Source: Microbacteriaceae bacterium PS02070 (GTDB taxonomy: Bacteria > Actinomycetota > Actinomycetes > Actinomycetales > Microbacteriaceae). Taken from it: 64,000 nucleotides of DNA. Location of the stretch: assembly GCA_029959865.1 (NCBI GenBank), contig JASCPE010000001.1, positions 785,948 to 849,947 of the forward strand, written 5' to 3'. The notes beneath the pieces were generated by a model. It was not told the DNA's origin. It saw only the letters and a program-made list of their open reading frames with translations, and made no database searches. A program made the position numbers and the translations under genes. Positions 9,386-17,810 of this stretch are shown in pieces (position 1 is the first letter of the stretch; each line of letters begins with the position of its first letter).

Positions 9386-11569
9386 TCATCTGAGGACCAC
9401 GAGCTCACGCGTCGTCCGTGTCATGGCCACGTACCGATCAACCGCGCCGGTCACTCCCTCGCCGAACTGCGACGGCTCCACCAGCACAACCAGATCGAAC
9501 TCGAGGCCTTTCGCCTGTTCTGGGCTGAGAGACCGCACTCGGGCGGTCGGCGTGAAGGTCGGGTCGCCGATCACGCAGGCGGTGCCCTCGGGAAACTCCT
9601 GCATCCATCTCGCCAGCACGGCCGGCAGCGATGAGCGTGAGCCGTGTTTTACCGAGACTCCGCTCTCACGGGCGGATATCGGTACGTTCGCGTCGGGGAT
9701 CGCCTCCCGGATCACGGGTGCCGCAACCGTCATGACTTCCGCGGGCGTGCGGTAGTTCACCGTGAGGTGAGAGACCCGCGCATCGGGGATGCCGACTGCT
9801 GCCAGGCGTGCCTCCCAGGTGCGGGTGAAACCTTGGCGAGCCTGCGCGCGGTCACCCACGATCGTGAAGCTCCTTGAAGGGCAACGGGCCACGAGCATCC
9901 GCCACTCGGCATCCGTCAGTTCCTGCGCCTCGTCCACGACGATGTGCCCGAAGGGGCCGGCGAGTTCGTCGGGCGACACGGGCGGCGGAGCGTCGGCGCC
10001 AGCCAGGACGTTCCGTGCATCCTGGCCCTTGAGGATCGACATCACCTTCATATCGCTGTCGTCAGCCTCAACGAGGTGCTCGATCACCTGCGCCATCTGG
10101 CTCTGCGTCGCCGCGATCGCCGCGTGCCGGCGATGCTCCTCCCGCACGGACTCCGGGTCGCCGATCTGCCGGTGCGCGGCGTCCAATAAGGGCAGGTCCG
10201 CCACAGTCCATGCTTCGGCAGCGTCACGGTGAAGCAGCGTGTTCTCCTCTGCGGATAACTCCGGCGCACACCGCTGCAGGAAATCCGGCGAACTCCACAG
10301 GCGAGCGACGACGGACGGGGGAGACAGCAGCGGCCACGCACGCATGAAGGTCTCGGTGAGCTCGTCGTCCTGACGCAGCCACCGACGCACGACGTGCGGC
10401 GGTGCGTCGTCATCGTCGACCTGGTCGCTCAGCAGCTCAAGGATCTCCTCCCACACCTCGTCGCGGGCCTCGTTGTGCGACGAGGACGGGTCGGCGACGG
10501 AGAAGGCCTCCGCCCAGTCCTCGCGACTGAGCCACAGGTCGGCCCAGGGCGTCTCGATGCGCAGGGCGTGCTTGGGTGGCCGCCGCGCGGCGAGGACGGC
10601 CGCGCCGATCACGGCGTCCGGATCGAGTGACGCCTTCAGCGCCGCTACAGTGACGTCTGTCTCCTCAACCGCGTCAATCCCCTCCGGTACGAGGTCACGT
10701 AACGTGCACAACCGCACCGAATCCTCTCCGAGGCTCGGCAGCACGTCCTCGACGTAGGCGAGGTAGTGAGCATTCGGACCGACGAGCAGCATCCCGCCCC
10801 CGCCGTTGGTGAGCCGCGGTTCGGCATAGAGCAGATGCGCGGCACGGTGCAGGGCAACGACGGTCTTACCCGTTCCCGGTCCGCCGTCCACGACGAGCGC
10901 GCCGCGCGATGAGCTGCGGATGATCGCATCCTGGTCCGCCTGTATCGTCGCGAGCACGTCGCGCATCTTCGGGGTCCGGTGCGCGCCGAGGGCGGCGATG
11001 AAAGACGACTGGTCATCGAGCGCCGTCTCGGATGCGAAGCCCTCCGCCGTCAGCACCTCGTCCCAGTAGTCGCAGACGCGCCCGCCTGCCCAGCGGTATC
11101 GCCGCCGAGACACGATGCCACGCGGGTCCTGCAAGGTCGCACCGAAGTACGGCTCCGCGGCCGGCGCCCGCCAGTCGATGAGCAGGCGTGATCCGTCGGA
11201 ATCGGCAAGCCCCGTGCGCCCGATATAGACGTTCGTGCCGTCCTGGAGGGTCATCCGCCCAAGGCAGATATCGATACCGAAACGCTCAAGCACCCCCAGC
11301 CTGTTGCTGAGGCGGCGGATTTCAAGATCGCGTTCCAGCGCGGATTCGCCGAATCCGGCAACGCTGCGCCGCGCCGCATCCCGCCGTCTCGCTGTCTCGT
11401 CGCGTTGTTGGCAGAGGGTGGCGGCCACCCGCTGCAGGTGCAGACGGTCGGCATCGATGAGGCCCCGCCCGGCTTTCGCTCGCAGGCTCTCGGGGAGGTG
11501 GAAAGGGTCGTCCAATCGGGCTCCGTTCGTCGTCGCCTCGCGGCGGAAATCGATGAGTGCCGCCGGCAT
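9386..11569 (-). CDS. helR: RNA polymerase recycling motor ATPase HelR (HelD-like)
   Basis: About 727 residues from the ATG at 11569. UvrD/Rep-like SF1 ATPase of the HelD class: an N-terminal coiled region, LIDWRAPAAEPYFGA, SRRRYRW, DDQSSFIA, MRDVLATIQADQDAIIR, Walker A GGPGTGKT (about 228), DEAQ-type Walker B VVDEAQELTDAEW (about 546) and a C-terminal AKGLEFDLVVL. HelR binds RNA polymerase, removes stalled or rifamycin-bound enzyme from DNA and confers rifamycin tolerance in Streptomyces. The frame is open further upstream, but that part runs through the promoter palindrome and reads as non-coding, so I use the first Met after it. No strong ribosome binding site is visible there. Confidence 0.88.
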   Translation of the reverse strand: MPAALIDFRREATTNGARLDDPFHLPESLRAKAGRGLIDADRLHLQRVAATLCQQRDETARRRDAARRSVAGFGESALERDLEIRRLSNRLGVLERFGIDICLGRMTLQDGTNVYIGRTGLADSDGSRLLIDWRAPAAEPYFGATLQDPRGIVSRRRYRWAGGRVCDYWDEVLTAEGFASETALDDQSSFIAALGAHRTPKMRDVLATIQADQDAIIRSSSRGALVVDGGPGTGKTVVALHRAAHLLYAEPRLTNGGGGMLLVGPNAHYLAYVEDVLPSLGEDSVRLCTLRDLVPEGIDAVEETDVTVAALKASLDPDAVIGAAVLAARRPPKHALRIETPWADLWLSREDWAEAFSVADPSSSHNEARDEVWEEILELLSDQVDDDDAPPHVVRRWLRQDDELTETFMRAWPLLSPPSVVARLWSSPDFLQRCAPELSAEENTLLHRDAAEAWTVADLPLLDAAHRQIGDPESVREEHRRHAAIAATQSQMAQVIEHLVEADDSDMKVMSILKGQDARNVLAGADAPPPVSPDELAGPFGHIVVDEAQELTDAEWRMLVARCPSRSFTIVGDRAQARQGFTRTWEARLAAVGIPDARVSHLTVNYRTPAEVMTVAAPVIREAIPDANVPISARESGVSVKHGSRSSLPAVLARWMQEFPEGTACVIGDPTFTPTARVRSLSPEQAKGLEFDLVVLVEPSQFGEGVTGAVDRYVAMTRTTRELVVLR

Positions 11570-11604
11570 CGCAGCGGCCGCAGTCGTCCATCCTGCACCC
11601 GCAG

Positions 11605-11624
11605 AGGGCCCTTGCGGCAAGCCC
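11605..11624 (-). promoter_or_regulatory. Rifamycin-associated-element-like palindrome upstream of helR
   Basis: On the minus strand the 20 bases begin GGGGCTTGCCGCAAGG, an imperfect inverted repeat with the core CTTG-CCG-CAAG. As I recall it, the actinobacterial rifamycin-associated element has a GGGGCTTGC/GCAAG core of 19 bp, so this is a close match. It lies about 36 bases before the helR start and just downstream of a -10-like CTTTATAG (plus 11634-11641). A second GCTTGCCCC sits immediately upstream, giving extra dyad symmetry around CCCCGGGG. Confidence 0.75.
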
Positions 11625-11633
11625 CGGGGCAAG

Positions 11634-11664
11634 CTATAAAGTAAGAAGGGCGGAGAAGTGTCGA
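11634..11664 (-). promoter_or_regulatory. Candidate helR promoter
   Basis: On the minus strand TCGACA (plus 11659-11664) lies 17-19 bases before an AT-rich TTTATAG (plus 11634-11640). It is the only AT-rich -10-like box in this GC-rich stretch and it directly precedes the palindrome, so initiation would occur near or inside the element. Confidence 0.5.
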
Positions 11665-11842
11665 GAGGCATTCCCCGCCTTTTTCGTTGCTGCGCGCCAC
11701 CGATTTCGACGTCGCCTCCTCCCATCGAGGCGACGGTCGGCCCGGCTCGCGGCGCACGGGCAACGTGACTGGCCGCGCGCCTGGGGATGACTGTTACTGC
11801 CCGACGAGCTGATTCGCGCTGATTGTCTCGGACAGGATCGGG

Positions 11843-12187
11843 CTAGATCGGCAGGAAGTAGACAACGGCGAGCGCGCCGGCCGACCAGAGGACACCGATC
11901 CCCGCCACGACGAACGTCTGCGCCTTGCGCGGCGCTCCTGCGGCCAGGATGAGGGCGACGACCGCTAGCACCAACGCGACGGGTGCGCTGTACCCCCACA
12001 CCAGGAGCGCCTGAATGCCCTCCCACCCGCTGCGTTCGCTCGCGGGCGTGAGCAGCGGAGCGAAGGTTGCGACGGCAAGGCCTGCAAGGAGCGGCAGGAC
12101 GGAGAGCCAGGCGAGGACAATGGCCCACGTGCGTCTCCCGCGGGAGACCTCGGGGTCGAGCCCGGGCGACGTTGCTGTCGTGCTCAT
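11843..12187 (-). CDS. Small three-span membrane protein, unknown function
   Basis: 114 residues with three hydrophobic segments (about 25-50, 63-85 and 92-113) and a short Ser/Thr-rich N-terminus. I do not recognise the family; it looks like a small actinobacterial integral membrane protein. The ATG at 12187 lies 7 bases after TACGCT (plus 12195-12200), so the transcript is probably leaderless and the longer open frame upstream is not translated. It lies between helR and the MarR-like gene, all on the minus strand. Confidence 0.7.
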   Translation of the reverse strand: MSTTATSPGLDPEVSRGRRTWAIVLAWLSVLPLLAGLAVATFAPLLTPASERSGWEGIQALLVWGYSAPVALVLAVVALILAAGAPRKAQTFVVAGIGVLWSAGALAVVYFLPI

Positions 12188-12255
12188 ACCGCTGAGCGTA
12201 GACCTGGTGCGCATCACTGGCGAGAGGCGGGCCGAGCCGCATCTTCGGTACGAGA

Positions 12256-12292
12256 GACGGGGTGGGAAGCGTTGATCGCTCCCCACCCCGTC
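12256..12292 (-). terminator. Hairpin terminator after the MarR-like gene
   Basis: Arms GACGGGGTGGG (12256-12266) and its complement (12282-12292), followed inward by AGCG/CGCT around a TTGAT loop with one A-C mismatch. It starts 20 bases beyond the end of the minus-strand gene at 12312. There is no T-tract, which is usual for high-GC actinobacteria. Confidence 0.7.
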
Positions 12293-12311
12293 AGTTTCGA
12301 TGCCCGATGGC

Positions 12312-12959
12312 TCAGTGGTCAGTGCGCTCGTGGGTGCCCCGCTCGAACCCGGCTGTGAAGCCCCGCTCGAAGGCTCGCTCCGCGCGACGGGGGCCCTTGC
12401 CGTGACGAGATTCGAACCCGTCGTGCGGTCCGCAGCGGTGTCCCGCGTGCGGGACGTGCCCGTGGCGCGGACCGTGTCCGAAGCCACGACCGCGCGCGCC
12501 GAAGCTACGGCGGCCGAAGCCCATCGGTGCGAAGCCGTCCTGCGGGTCGCCACCGAGTGCCTCGGTGATGGCATCCAGCGTCGCGAGGGTCGTCGCGTAA
12601 TCCTCGTCGGATACGGATTCCCTCACCTTCTCCCGGATGCTCTCGACGCGGCCAGCGAGTCGATCCTTGGCCTCACGACCTTCCGGGGTGAGGGTCCAGC
12701 CGTCGTTCTCGCGCGTGACCCAGCCGCGGGCCTTAAGGCCGGCGAGCCGCTTGCCGCGGCGTTCGAGTCGTTCACGCAGGCCGGGGGCGGCAATCGATCC
12801 GTCGACGACGTTGAGGGCCATCCAGTCGCGCCGCGTCACGCCTTCGCTGCGGAACGCGTCGTGGAACTGGCTCCTGATCGCGTGCTGGGTCGCCCGAAGC
12901 GCGCGGCCCAGGTGCCGGTCGGGTGCCTCATGGTTCTGGGGTGTTGATTCGGTATTCAT
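12312..12959 (-). CDS. MarR/winged-helix regulator with His/Gly-rich tail
   Basis: 215 residues from the ATG at 12959, preceded by GAAAGGA. Residues about 20-130 look like a winged helix of the MarR type (HLGRALRATQHAI, VTRRDWMALNVVDG, GWTLTPEGREAKDRL). The last 65 residues are low complexity and rich in His, Gly and Arg (HGPRHGHVPHAGHRCG), which may bind metal or simply be disordered. It is divergent from a second MarR-like gene with an operator-rich 118-base spacer, so both are probably autoregulated. Ligand and targets are unknown. Confidence 0.72.
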   Translation of the reverse strand: MNTESTPQNHEAPDRHLGRALRATQHAIRSQFHDAFRSEGVTRRDWMALNVVDGSIAAPGLRERLERRGKRLAGLKARGWVTRENDGWTLTPEGREAKDRLAGRVESIREKVRESVSDEDYATTLATLDAITEALGGDPQDGFAPMGFGRRSFGARGRGFGHGPRHGHVPHAGHRCGPHDGFESRHGKGPRRAERAFERGFTAGFERGTHERTDH

Positions 12960-13001
12960 GTGAAGTCCTTTCGTGGTCGGCGCCCCATGCGCCGAACTCA
13001 T

Positions 13002-13050
13002 ATGTCATGTGACATGCATGTAGCATGACATGCATCCGTATCGCATGTCA
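13002..13050. promoter_or_regulatory. Multi-site operator between divergent MarR-like genes
   Basis: ATGTCA-TG-TGACAT (13002-13015) is an interrupted perfect palindrome; TGACATGC recurs at 13026-13033 and its complement GCATGTCA at 13043-13050. The half-sites are 16-17 bases apart, so they fall on similar faces of the helix. This AT-richer spacer is the only space for both promoters, so one or both regulators probably bind here. Confidence 0.75.
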
Positions 13051-13077
13051 AGTAGCATGTAAGTGAAAGGGGTGAGA

Positions 13078-13659
13078 ATGACCGAGGACGAGGATCTCGA
13101 CGCGATCGCCGAAGCGCTCGCGCGACTGCGCGGCAAGACCCGACCGCCGATGGGTCCGCTGGGCCCGCAGGTGGGCCGCGGGCCGTTCGGCATGCGCTCG
13201 GGCGGCGGGCGAGGAGGCTCCTGGCGGCGGCCGGGAGATGGCATCGACCCCCCCAGCCCCCACGGCTTCCCGGGCGGAGCGCCGCACGGCGCCGATCACG
13301 TGCCGCACGCGAACGGCCCCGGCGCGCCGGCGCGCCTTCGCATGTTGGAAGCGTTGCAGAAAGCCGGCGCTGCACTGACGGTGAGCGAGGTCGGCGAAGC
13401 GATCGGCGTGGATCAGCCGCGCGCATCACGGCTGATCCAGCAGGCCACCCACCTCGGCCTCGTCGAGCGACAGGCTGACCCCGACGATGCGCGGCGCAGC
13501 CGCGTGGCTCTCACCGACATGGGCGCGCGCGTTATCAGCGGTTACCGCGGGCACCGCCGTAAGGCGCTGGCGGAAGCCCTCGACGTCTTCACTCCCGAGG
13601 AGCGCGCCGAGTTCGTGCGCCTGATCGGAAAGCTCGCGTCCGCCTGGCCCGAGGACTAA
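13078..13659 (+). CDS. MarR-family transcriptional regulator with Gly/His-rich N-terminus
   Basis: 193 residues from the ATG at 13078, with GAAAGGGG upstream. Residues about 20-85 are low complexity (Gly, Pro, His, Arg); the MarR winged helix follows (LRMLEALQKAGAALTVSEV, GVDQPRASRLIQQA for the recognition helix, ADPDDARRSRVALTDMG for the wing). It should bind the palindromic sites between it and its divergent neighbour. The shared low-complexity His/Gly segments in both proteins suggest they belong to one response. Confidence 0.8.
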   Translation: MTEDEDLDAIAEALARLRGKTRPPMGPLGPQVGRGPFGMRSGGGRGGSWRRPGDGIDPPSPHGFPGGAPHGADHVPHANGPGAPARLRMLEALQKAGAALTVSEVGEAIGVDQPRASRLIQQATHLGLVERQADPDDARRSRVALTDMGARVISGYRGHRRKALAEALDVFTPEERAEFVRLIGKLASAWPED

Positions 13660-13672
13660 GGGAAGCGGGGCG

Positions 13673-15097
13673 TCACTCGATGACAGCCTGCTTCGTCTTG
13701 ACCGGGATCATCAGCAAGAGGCCGGCGCCGAGGACGATGACGAGACCGATGATGCCGAGGCGCGTGTCGCCCGAGAGAGCGACGAAGGCGCCGAACAGGC
13801 CGGGGGCGAGGAAGGACACGGCACGTCCGCTCGTCGCGTAGAGGCCGAAGATCTCACCTTCGCGCCCCTCGGGCGTGATCCGTGCCAGCAGCGAACGCGA
13901 CGCGGACTGCACCGGGCCGACGAACGCGCAGAGAATGAGGCCGACGATCCAGAAGCCGATCTTCGCGGTGCCGACAAAGAGGACCGCAAAAGCGCCCAGC
14001 ACGAGGCAGGTGAGCGAGACCATGATGACGGCCTTGGGGCCGAAGCGGTCATCGAGCGCGCCGGCCGCGATCGTGGAGATGCCCGCGACGACGTTCGCCG
14101 CCACGGCGAAGTAAAGAACCTCCGAGGCGTTGAAGCCGAACACCTGCGCAGCGATGATCGCGCCGAAGGTGAACACGCCCGCCAGGCCATCGCGGAACAC
14201 CGCGCTCGCGAGCAGGAACATCAGCACCTGCCGGCTGTTGCGCCACAGGCGCGCGATCGTCTGGCCGAGAATCCGGTACGACGCGAAGAAGCCGGGGCGC
14301 TCGCCACGATCGCTGCGCGGGATTTCCGGTACGCGCACGAGCACCGGGATCGCGAAGGCGCCGAACCAGATCGCTGACGCGAGGACAGCGAGGCGGATGT
14401 TCCAGCCATTCTCGGTTGTCAGTCCGAGGAGACCCGTCTGGCCCTCCGTGCCGAACGACTGGATGAACAGCACCAACAGAAGGATCAGGAGGACGATTCC
14501 GCCGACATAACCCATGCCCCACCCGAACCCGGAGACGCGCCCCATGTTCTCCTTTGTGGAGACCTGCACGAGCATCGCGTTGTAGTTGACTCCGGCGAAC
14601 TCGAAGAAGATGTTTCCGACGGCAAGAAGGGTTGCTCCGAGGATGAGGAACTGCGGTGCACCTTCGACGAAGACCATCGCTGCGATCGCGAGGACGACCA
14701 TGCCGGTGTTGATGCCCAGCCACAGCTTGCGCTTGCCGGAGCCGTCTGATCGTTGCCCGAAGACGGGGGCGAGCACGGCGATGAGGATCCCCGCGATCAT
14801 GAGCGCCCAGCTGATGACGGCGGCGTTGTTCGCCAGCGCGACCTCCAGCGCCCGAACCGACTCGGCGGAGGCGTCGTCCGCACCGCCGGCGGCCACCACA
14901 TCAGGGTCCACGAATGCGCGGCTGGCCAAGAAGGTGGAGAAGACGAAGGTTGTCACCACAGCGTTGAAGGCGGCCGATCCCCAGTCCCAGAGAGCCCACG
15001 CGACCACGCCGCGCTTTCGAGTTTCGCTGGCGTTTCCGTATGCCGCGGAGGCGACGACTGCCGTGGGCGGGGTCTGGTGGGGGCGCTTGCCGGACAC
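13673..15097 (-). CDS. MFS transporter, UMF1/Atg22-like
   Basis: 474 residues with about 12 hydrophobic segments. The N-terminal RGVVAWALWDWGSAAFNAVV and the first periplasmic loop after FVDPDVV are typical of the UMF1 (Atg22-like) family; GQRSDGSGKRK matches the loop 2-3 signature. The substrate cannot be told from the sequence. The GTG start has GAGGAGAAG upstream, and a TACGCT box lies further back. It is convergent with the MarR-like gene, leaving 13 bases between stops. Confidence 0.85.
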   Translation of the reverse strand: MSGKRPHQTPPTAVVASAAYGNASETRKRGVVAWALWDWGSAAFNAVVTTFVFSTFLASRAFVDPDVVAAGGADDASAESVRALEVALANNAAVISWALMIAGILIAVLAPVFGQRSDGSGKRKLWLGINTGMVVLAIAAMVFVEGAPQFLILGATLLAVGNIFFEFAGVNYNAMLVQVSTKENMGRVSGFGWGMGYVGGIVLLILLLVLFIQSFGTEGQTGLLGLTTENGWNIRLAVLASAIWFGAFAIPVLVRVPEIPRSDRGERPGFFASYRILGQTIARLWRNSRQVLMFLLASAVFRDGLAGVFTFGAIIAAQVFGFNASEVLYFAVAANVVAGISTIAAGALDDRFGPKAVIMVSLTCLVLGAFAVLFVGTAKIGFWIVGLILCAFVGPVQSASRSLLARITPEGREGEIFGLYATSGRAVSFLAPGLFGAFVALSGDTRLGIIGLVIVLGAGLLLMIPVKTKQAVIE

Positions 15098-15186
15098 GAT
15101 CTTCTCCTCGGTGATCGCCGGGGGTGACCGGCGCTGGTTACGGGGTCAGCGTACTGTGCGTCGGTGAACGATGGGGTTCCTGAAAA

Positions 15187-15207
15187 CTTGACATGAGTCC
15201 TATCAAG
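15187..15207. promoter_or_regulatory. HAIR-like HspR site, distal copy (dnaK)
   Basis: CTTGACA-N7-TATCAAG has the same 7-7-7 layout as the HspR consensus CTTGAGT-N7-ACTCAAG, with 5 of 7 matches in each arm. It lies just upstream of the dnaK -35 box. Confidence 0.7.
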
Positions 15208-15212
15208 TTCAG

Positions 15213-15241
15213 TTGACACTGTTGGTCGACGCGACTAACGT
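15213..15241 (+). promoter_or_regulatory. dnaK operon promoter
   Basis: TTGACA at 15213-15218 and TAACGT at 15236-15241 with a 17-base spacer: a consensus -35 and fair -10 of the housekeeping type. HAIR sites flank it on both sides, so HspR can repress by occlusion. Confidence 0.8.
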
Positions 15242-15255
15242 GGGGTCCAGATCAA

Positions 15256-15276
15256 GTTGAGTCCGGTTGACTCAAG
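15256..15276. promoter_or_regulatory. HAIR HspR site, proximal copy (dnaK)
   Basis: GTTGAGT-N7-ACTCAAG differs from the HspR consensus CTTGAGT-N7-ACTCAAG by one base. It lies 15 bases after the -10 box, over the predicted start of transcription. Confidence 0.88.
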
Positions 15277-15316
15277 ATCAAGAGTTTTCATCAACCACCT
15301 CACTAAGGAGAAACAC

Positions 15317-17182
15317 ATGCCACGTGCAGTTGGAATCGACCTCGGAACCACGAACTCCGTCGTCAGCGTTCTCGAGGGCGGCGAGCCGAAGGTTATCGCT
15401 AACGCCGAGGGCTTCCGCACGACCCCTTCCGTCGTCGCCTACACCAAGGACGGCGACGTCCTCGTCGGTGAAACGGCAAAGCGTCAGGCCGTCACCAACG
15501 TCGACCGCACCGTCGCGTCCGTCAAGCGCCACATCGGCACCGACTGGACCTTCGAGGTCGACGGCAAGAAGTGGACGCCGCAGGAGATTTCCGCGCGCAT
15601 CCTCCAGAAGCTCAAGCACGACGCCGAGGAGTACCTGGGCGACAAGGTCACCGACGCCGTCATCACCGTACCGGCGTACTTCAACGACGCCGAGCGTCAG
15701 GCCACCAAGGAAGCCGGCGAGATCGCCGGTCTCAACGTCCTGCGCATCATCAACGAGCCGACCGCGGCAGCACTCGCGTACGGCCTGGACAAGGGCAAGG
15801 AAGACGAGCTCATCCTGGTCTTCGACCTCGGTGGCGGAACCTTCGACGTCTCGCTGCTCGAAGTCGGGAAGGATGACGACTTCTCGACCATTCAGGTTCG
15901 CGCCACGTCCGGTGACAACCGCCTGGGTGGTGACGACTGGGACCAGCGTCTCGTCGACTACCTCATCAAGCAGTTCAAGGACACCACGGGTGTCGATGTG
16001 TCGGGCGACAAGATCGCTCTGCAGCGCTTGAAGGAAGCAGCCGAGCAGGCCAAGAAGGAGCTGTCCAGCTCCAGCTCGACCAGCATCAACCTTCCCTACC
16101 TGTCGCTGACCGACTCGGGCCCCGTCTCGCTGTCGGAGACGATCACCCGAGCAAAGTTCGAGGACCTCACCAAGGATCTGCTCGACCGCACCAAGAAGCC
16201 GTTCGAGGATGTCATCCGCGAGGCCGGCATCAAGGTCGACGACATCGACCACGTCGTGCTCGTCGGTGGTTCCACGCGCATGCCGCAGGTGACCGAGCTC
16301 GTGAAGAAGCTCACCGGTGGCAAGGATCCGAACAAGGGTGTCAACCCGGACGAGGTCGTCGCCGTGGGCGCCGCGCTGCAGGCCGGTGTCCTCAAGGGTG
16401 AGCGCAAGGACGTGCTGCTCATTGACGTCACCCCACTGAGCCTCGGTATCGAGACCAAGGGCGGCATCATGACCAAGCTCATCGAGCGCAACACCGCCAT
16501 CCCGACCAAGCGGAGCGAGACCTTCACCACCGCCGACGACAACCAGCCGTCGGTCGCGATCCAGGTCTTCCAGGGCGAGCGTGAGTTCACCCGCGACAAC
16601 AAGCCGCTCGGCACCTTCGAGCTCACCGGAATCGCTCCGGCTCCCCGTGGCGTGCCGCAGGTCGAGGTGACCTTCGACATCGACGCGAACGGCATCGTGC
16701 ACGTGTCCGCTAAGGACAAGGGCACGGGCAAGGAGCAGTCGATGACGATCACCGGTGGTTCTTCGCTTCCCAAGGAAGACATCGACCGGATGGTCCGCGA
16801 GGCGGAGGAACACGCCGCCGACGACAAGAAGCGTCGTGAGGGAGCAGAGCTTCGCAACCAGGCTGAGACCCTCGCCTACCAGATCGAGAAGCTCATCGCC
16901 GACAACGAGGACAAGGTCCCCGCGGAGGTCAAGACCGAGGTGCAAGCCGACGTCGACGAGCTGAAGTCTGCGATCGCCGGAGACGACGACGACAAGGTCA
17001 AGGCTGCGTTCGAGAAGCTCAGCCAGAGCCAGACCAAGCTCGGCGAGGCCATCTACGCGCAGAACCCCGAGGCACCCGCCGACGGCGCTGCCGAGGAAGC
17101 CGCCCGTGAGGACGACGGCACGGCCGCCGATGAAGACGTCATCGACGCCGAGGTTGTCGAAGACGAGGACGAGAAGAAGTAA
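15317..17182 (+). CDS. dnaK: Chaperone DnaK (Hsp70)
   Basis: 621 residues from the ATG at 15317, preceded by AAGGAG. Contains the Hsp70 signatures GIDLGTTNS near the start, [12 protein letters not shown] (about residues 175-186) and [13 protein letters not shown] (about 313-325), a substrate-binding domain and an acidic C-terminal tail ending DEDEKK. ATP-dependent folding chaperone of the cytosol, working with GrpE and DnaJ encoded directly downstream. Repressed by HspR through the two HAIR sites; upstream in-frame codons run through the operator and are not coding. Confidence 0.98.
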   Translation: MPRAVGIDLGTTNSVVSVLEGGEPKVIANAEGFRTTPSVVAYTKDGDVLVGETAKRQAVTNVDRTVASVKRHIGTDWTFEVDGKKWTPQEISARILQKLKHDAEEYLGDKVTDAVITVPAYFNDAERQATKEAGEIAGLNVLRIINEPTAAALAYGLDKGKEDELILVFDLGGGTFDVSLLEVGKDDDFSTIQVRATSGDNRLGGDDWDQRLVDYLIKQFKDTTGVDVSGDKIALQRLKEAAEQAKKELSSSSSTSINLPYLSLTDSGPVSLSETITRAKFEDLTKDLLDRTKKPFEDVIREAGIKVDDIDHVVLVGGSTRMPQVTELVKKLTGGKDPNKGVNPDEVVAVGAALQAGVLKGERKDVLLIDVTPLSLGIETKGGIMTKLIERNTAIPTKRSETFTTADDNQPSVAIQVFQGEREFTRDNKPLGTFELTGIAPAPRGVPQVEVTFDIDANGIVHVSAKDKGTGKEQSMTITGGSSLPKEDIDRMVREAEEHAADDKKRREGAELRNQAETLAYQIEKLIADNEDKVPAEVKTEVQADVDELKSAIAGDDDDKVKAAFEKLSQSQTKLGEAIYAQNPEAPADGAAEEAAREDDGTAADEDVIDAEVVEDEDEKK

Positions 17183-17184
17183 TC

Positions 17185-17796
17185 ATGGCGAACAAGGACC
17201 ACGAGAACAACGAGGTCCGTCCAGACGACGAGGGGTCGGAGGCGCACGCCTCCGGCCCCGACTCGCAGGGCGGCCCCACCTACGACGGCCCCGAGGCGCC
17301 CGCGGAGGGCACCGAGGAACTGACGGTGGAGGACATCCTCGCCGCCGCAGATGACGAGGACGCTCCGGTCGAGGACCGGGGTGAGCCGGGGCTCTTGGAT
17401 GACCTGCGCCGCATCCAGGCGGAGTATGCGAACTATCGTCGTCGCACCGAAGCCCAGCGCGAGATCGAGATCGAACGTGCCAAGGGTGATGTCGCGAAGG
17501 GGCTCCTGCCCGTTCTCGACGACCTTGACCGTGCCGCTGCGCACGGCGACCTCCAAGAGGGGACGCCGTTCTCGGCCATCGCGGACAAGATCCGAGTCGT
17601 CGCAGAGAAGATCGGACTCGTTGCCTATGGCGAGAAGGGCGAGCCGTTCGACCCGCAACAGCACGAAGCCATCTTCCAGCAGCCGTCACCGGATGTGACG
17701 GAGGCGACGGTCCTCGAGGTCGTGGAGCGTGGGTATCGTCTCGGTAGCGTCGAACTGCGGCCTGCGAAGGTTGTCGTCGCCGTTCCGGCGAACTAG
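17185..17796 (+). CDS. grpE: Nucleotide exchange factor GrpE
   Basis: 203 residues, 2 bases after the dnaK stop. A long acidic, probably disordered N-terminus (about 1-65) is followed by the coiled-coil and beta domain of GrpE: LLDDLRRIQAEYANYRRRT, GLLPVLDDLDRAAAHGD, and the C-terminal FDPQQHEAIFQQ and GYRLGSVELRPAKVVV. It releases ADP from DnaK. Co-transcribed with dnaK and dnaJ; the tight spacing implies coupled translation. Confidence 0.96.
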   Translation: MANKDHENNEVRPDDEGSEAHASGPDSQGGPTYDGPEAPAEGTEELTVEDILAAADDEDAPVEDRGEPGLLDDLRRIQAEYANYRRRTEAQREIEIERAKGDVAKGLLPVLDDLDRAAAHGDLQEGTPFSAIADKIRVVAEKIGLVAYGEKGEPFDPQQHEAIFQQPSPDVTEATVLEVVERGYRLGSVELRPAKVVVAVPAN

Positions 17797-17810
17797 TCGA
17801 AGGAGCCAAT

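Noticed and set aside
15278..16945. Minus-strand open frame opposite dnaK
   Set aside because: Known artefact of strongly biased codon use in dnaK of GC-rich organisms; no own signals.
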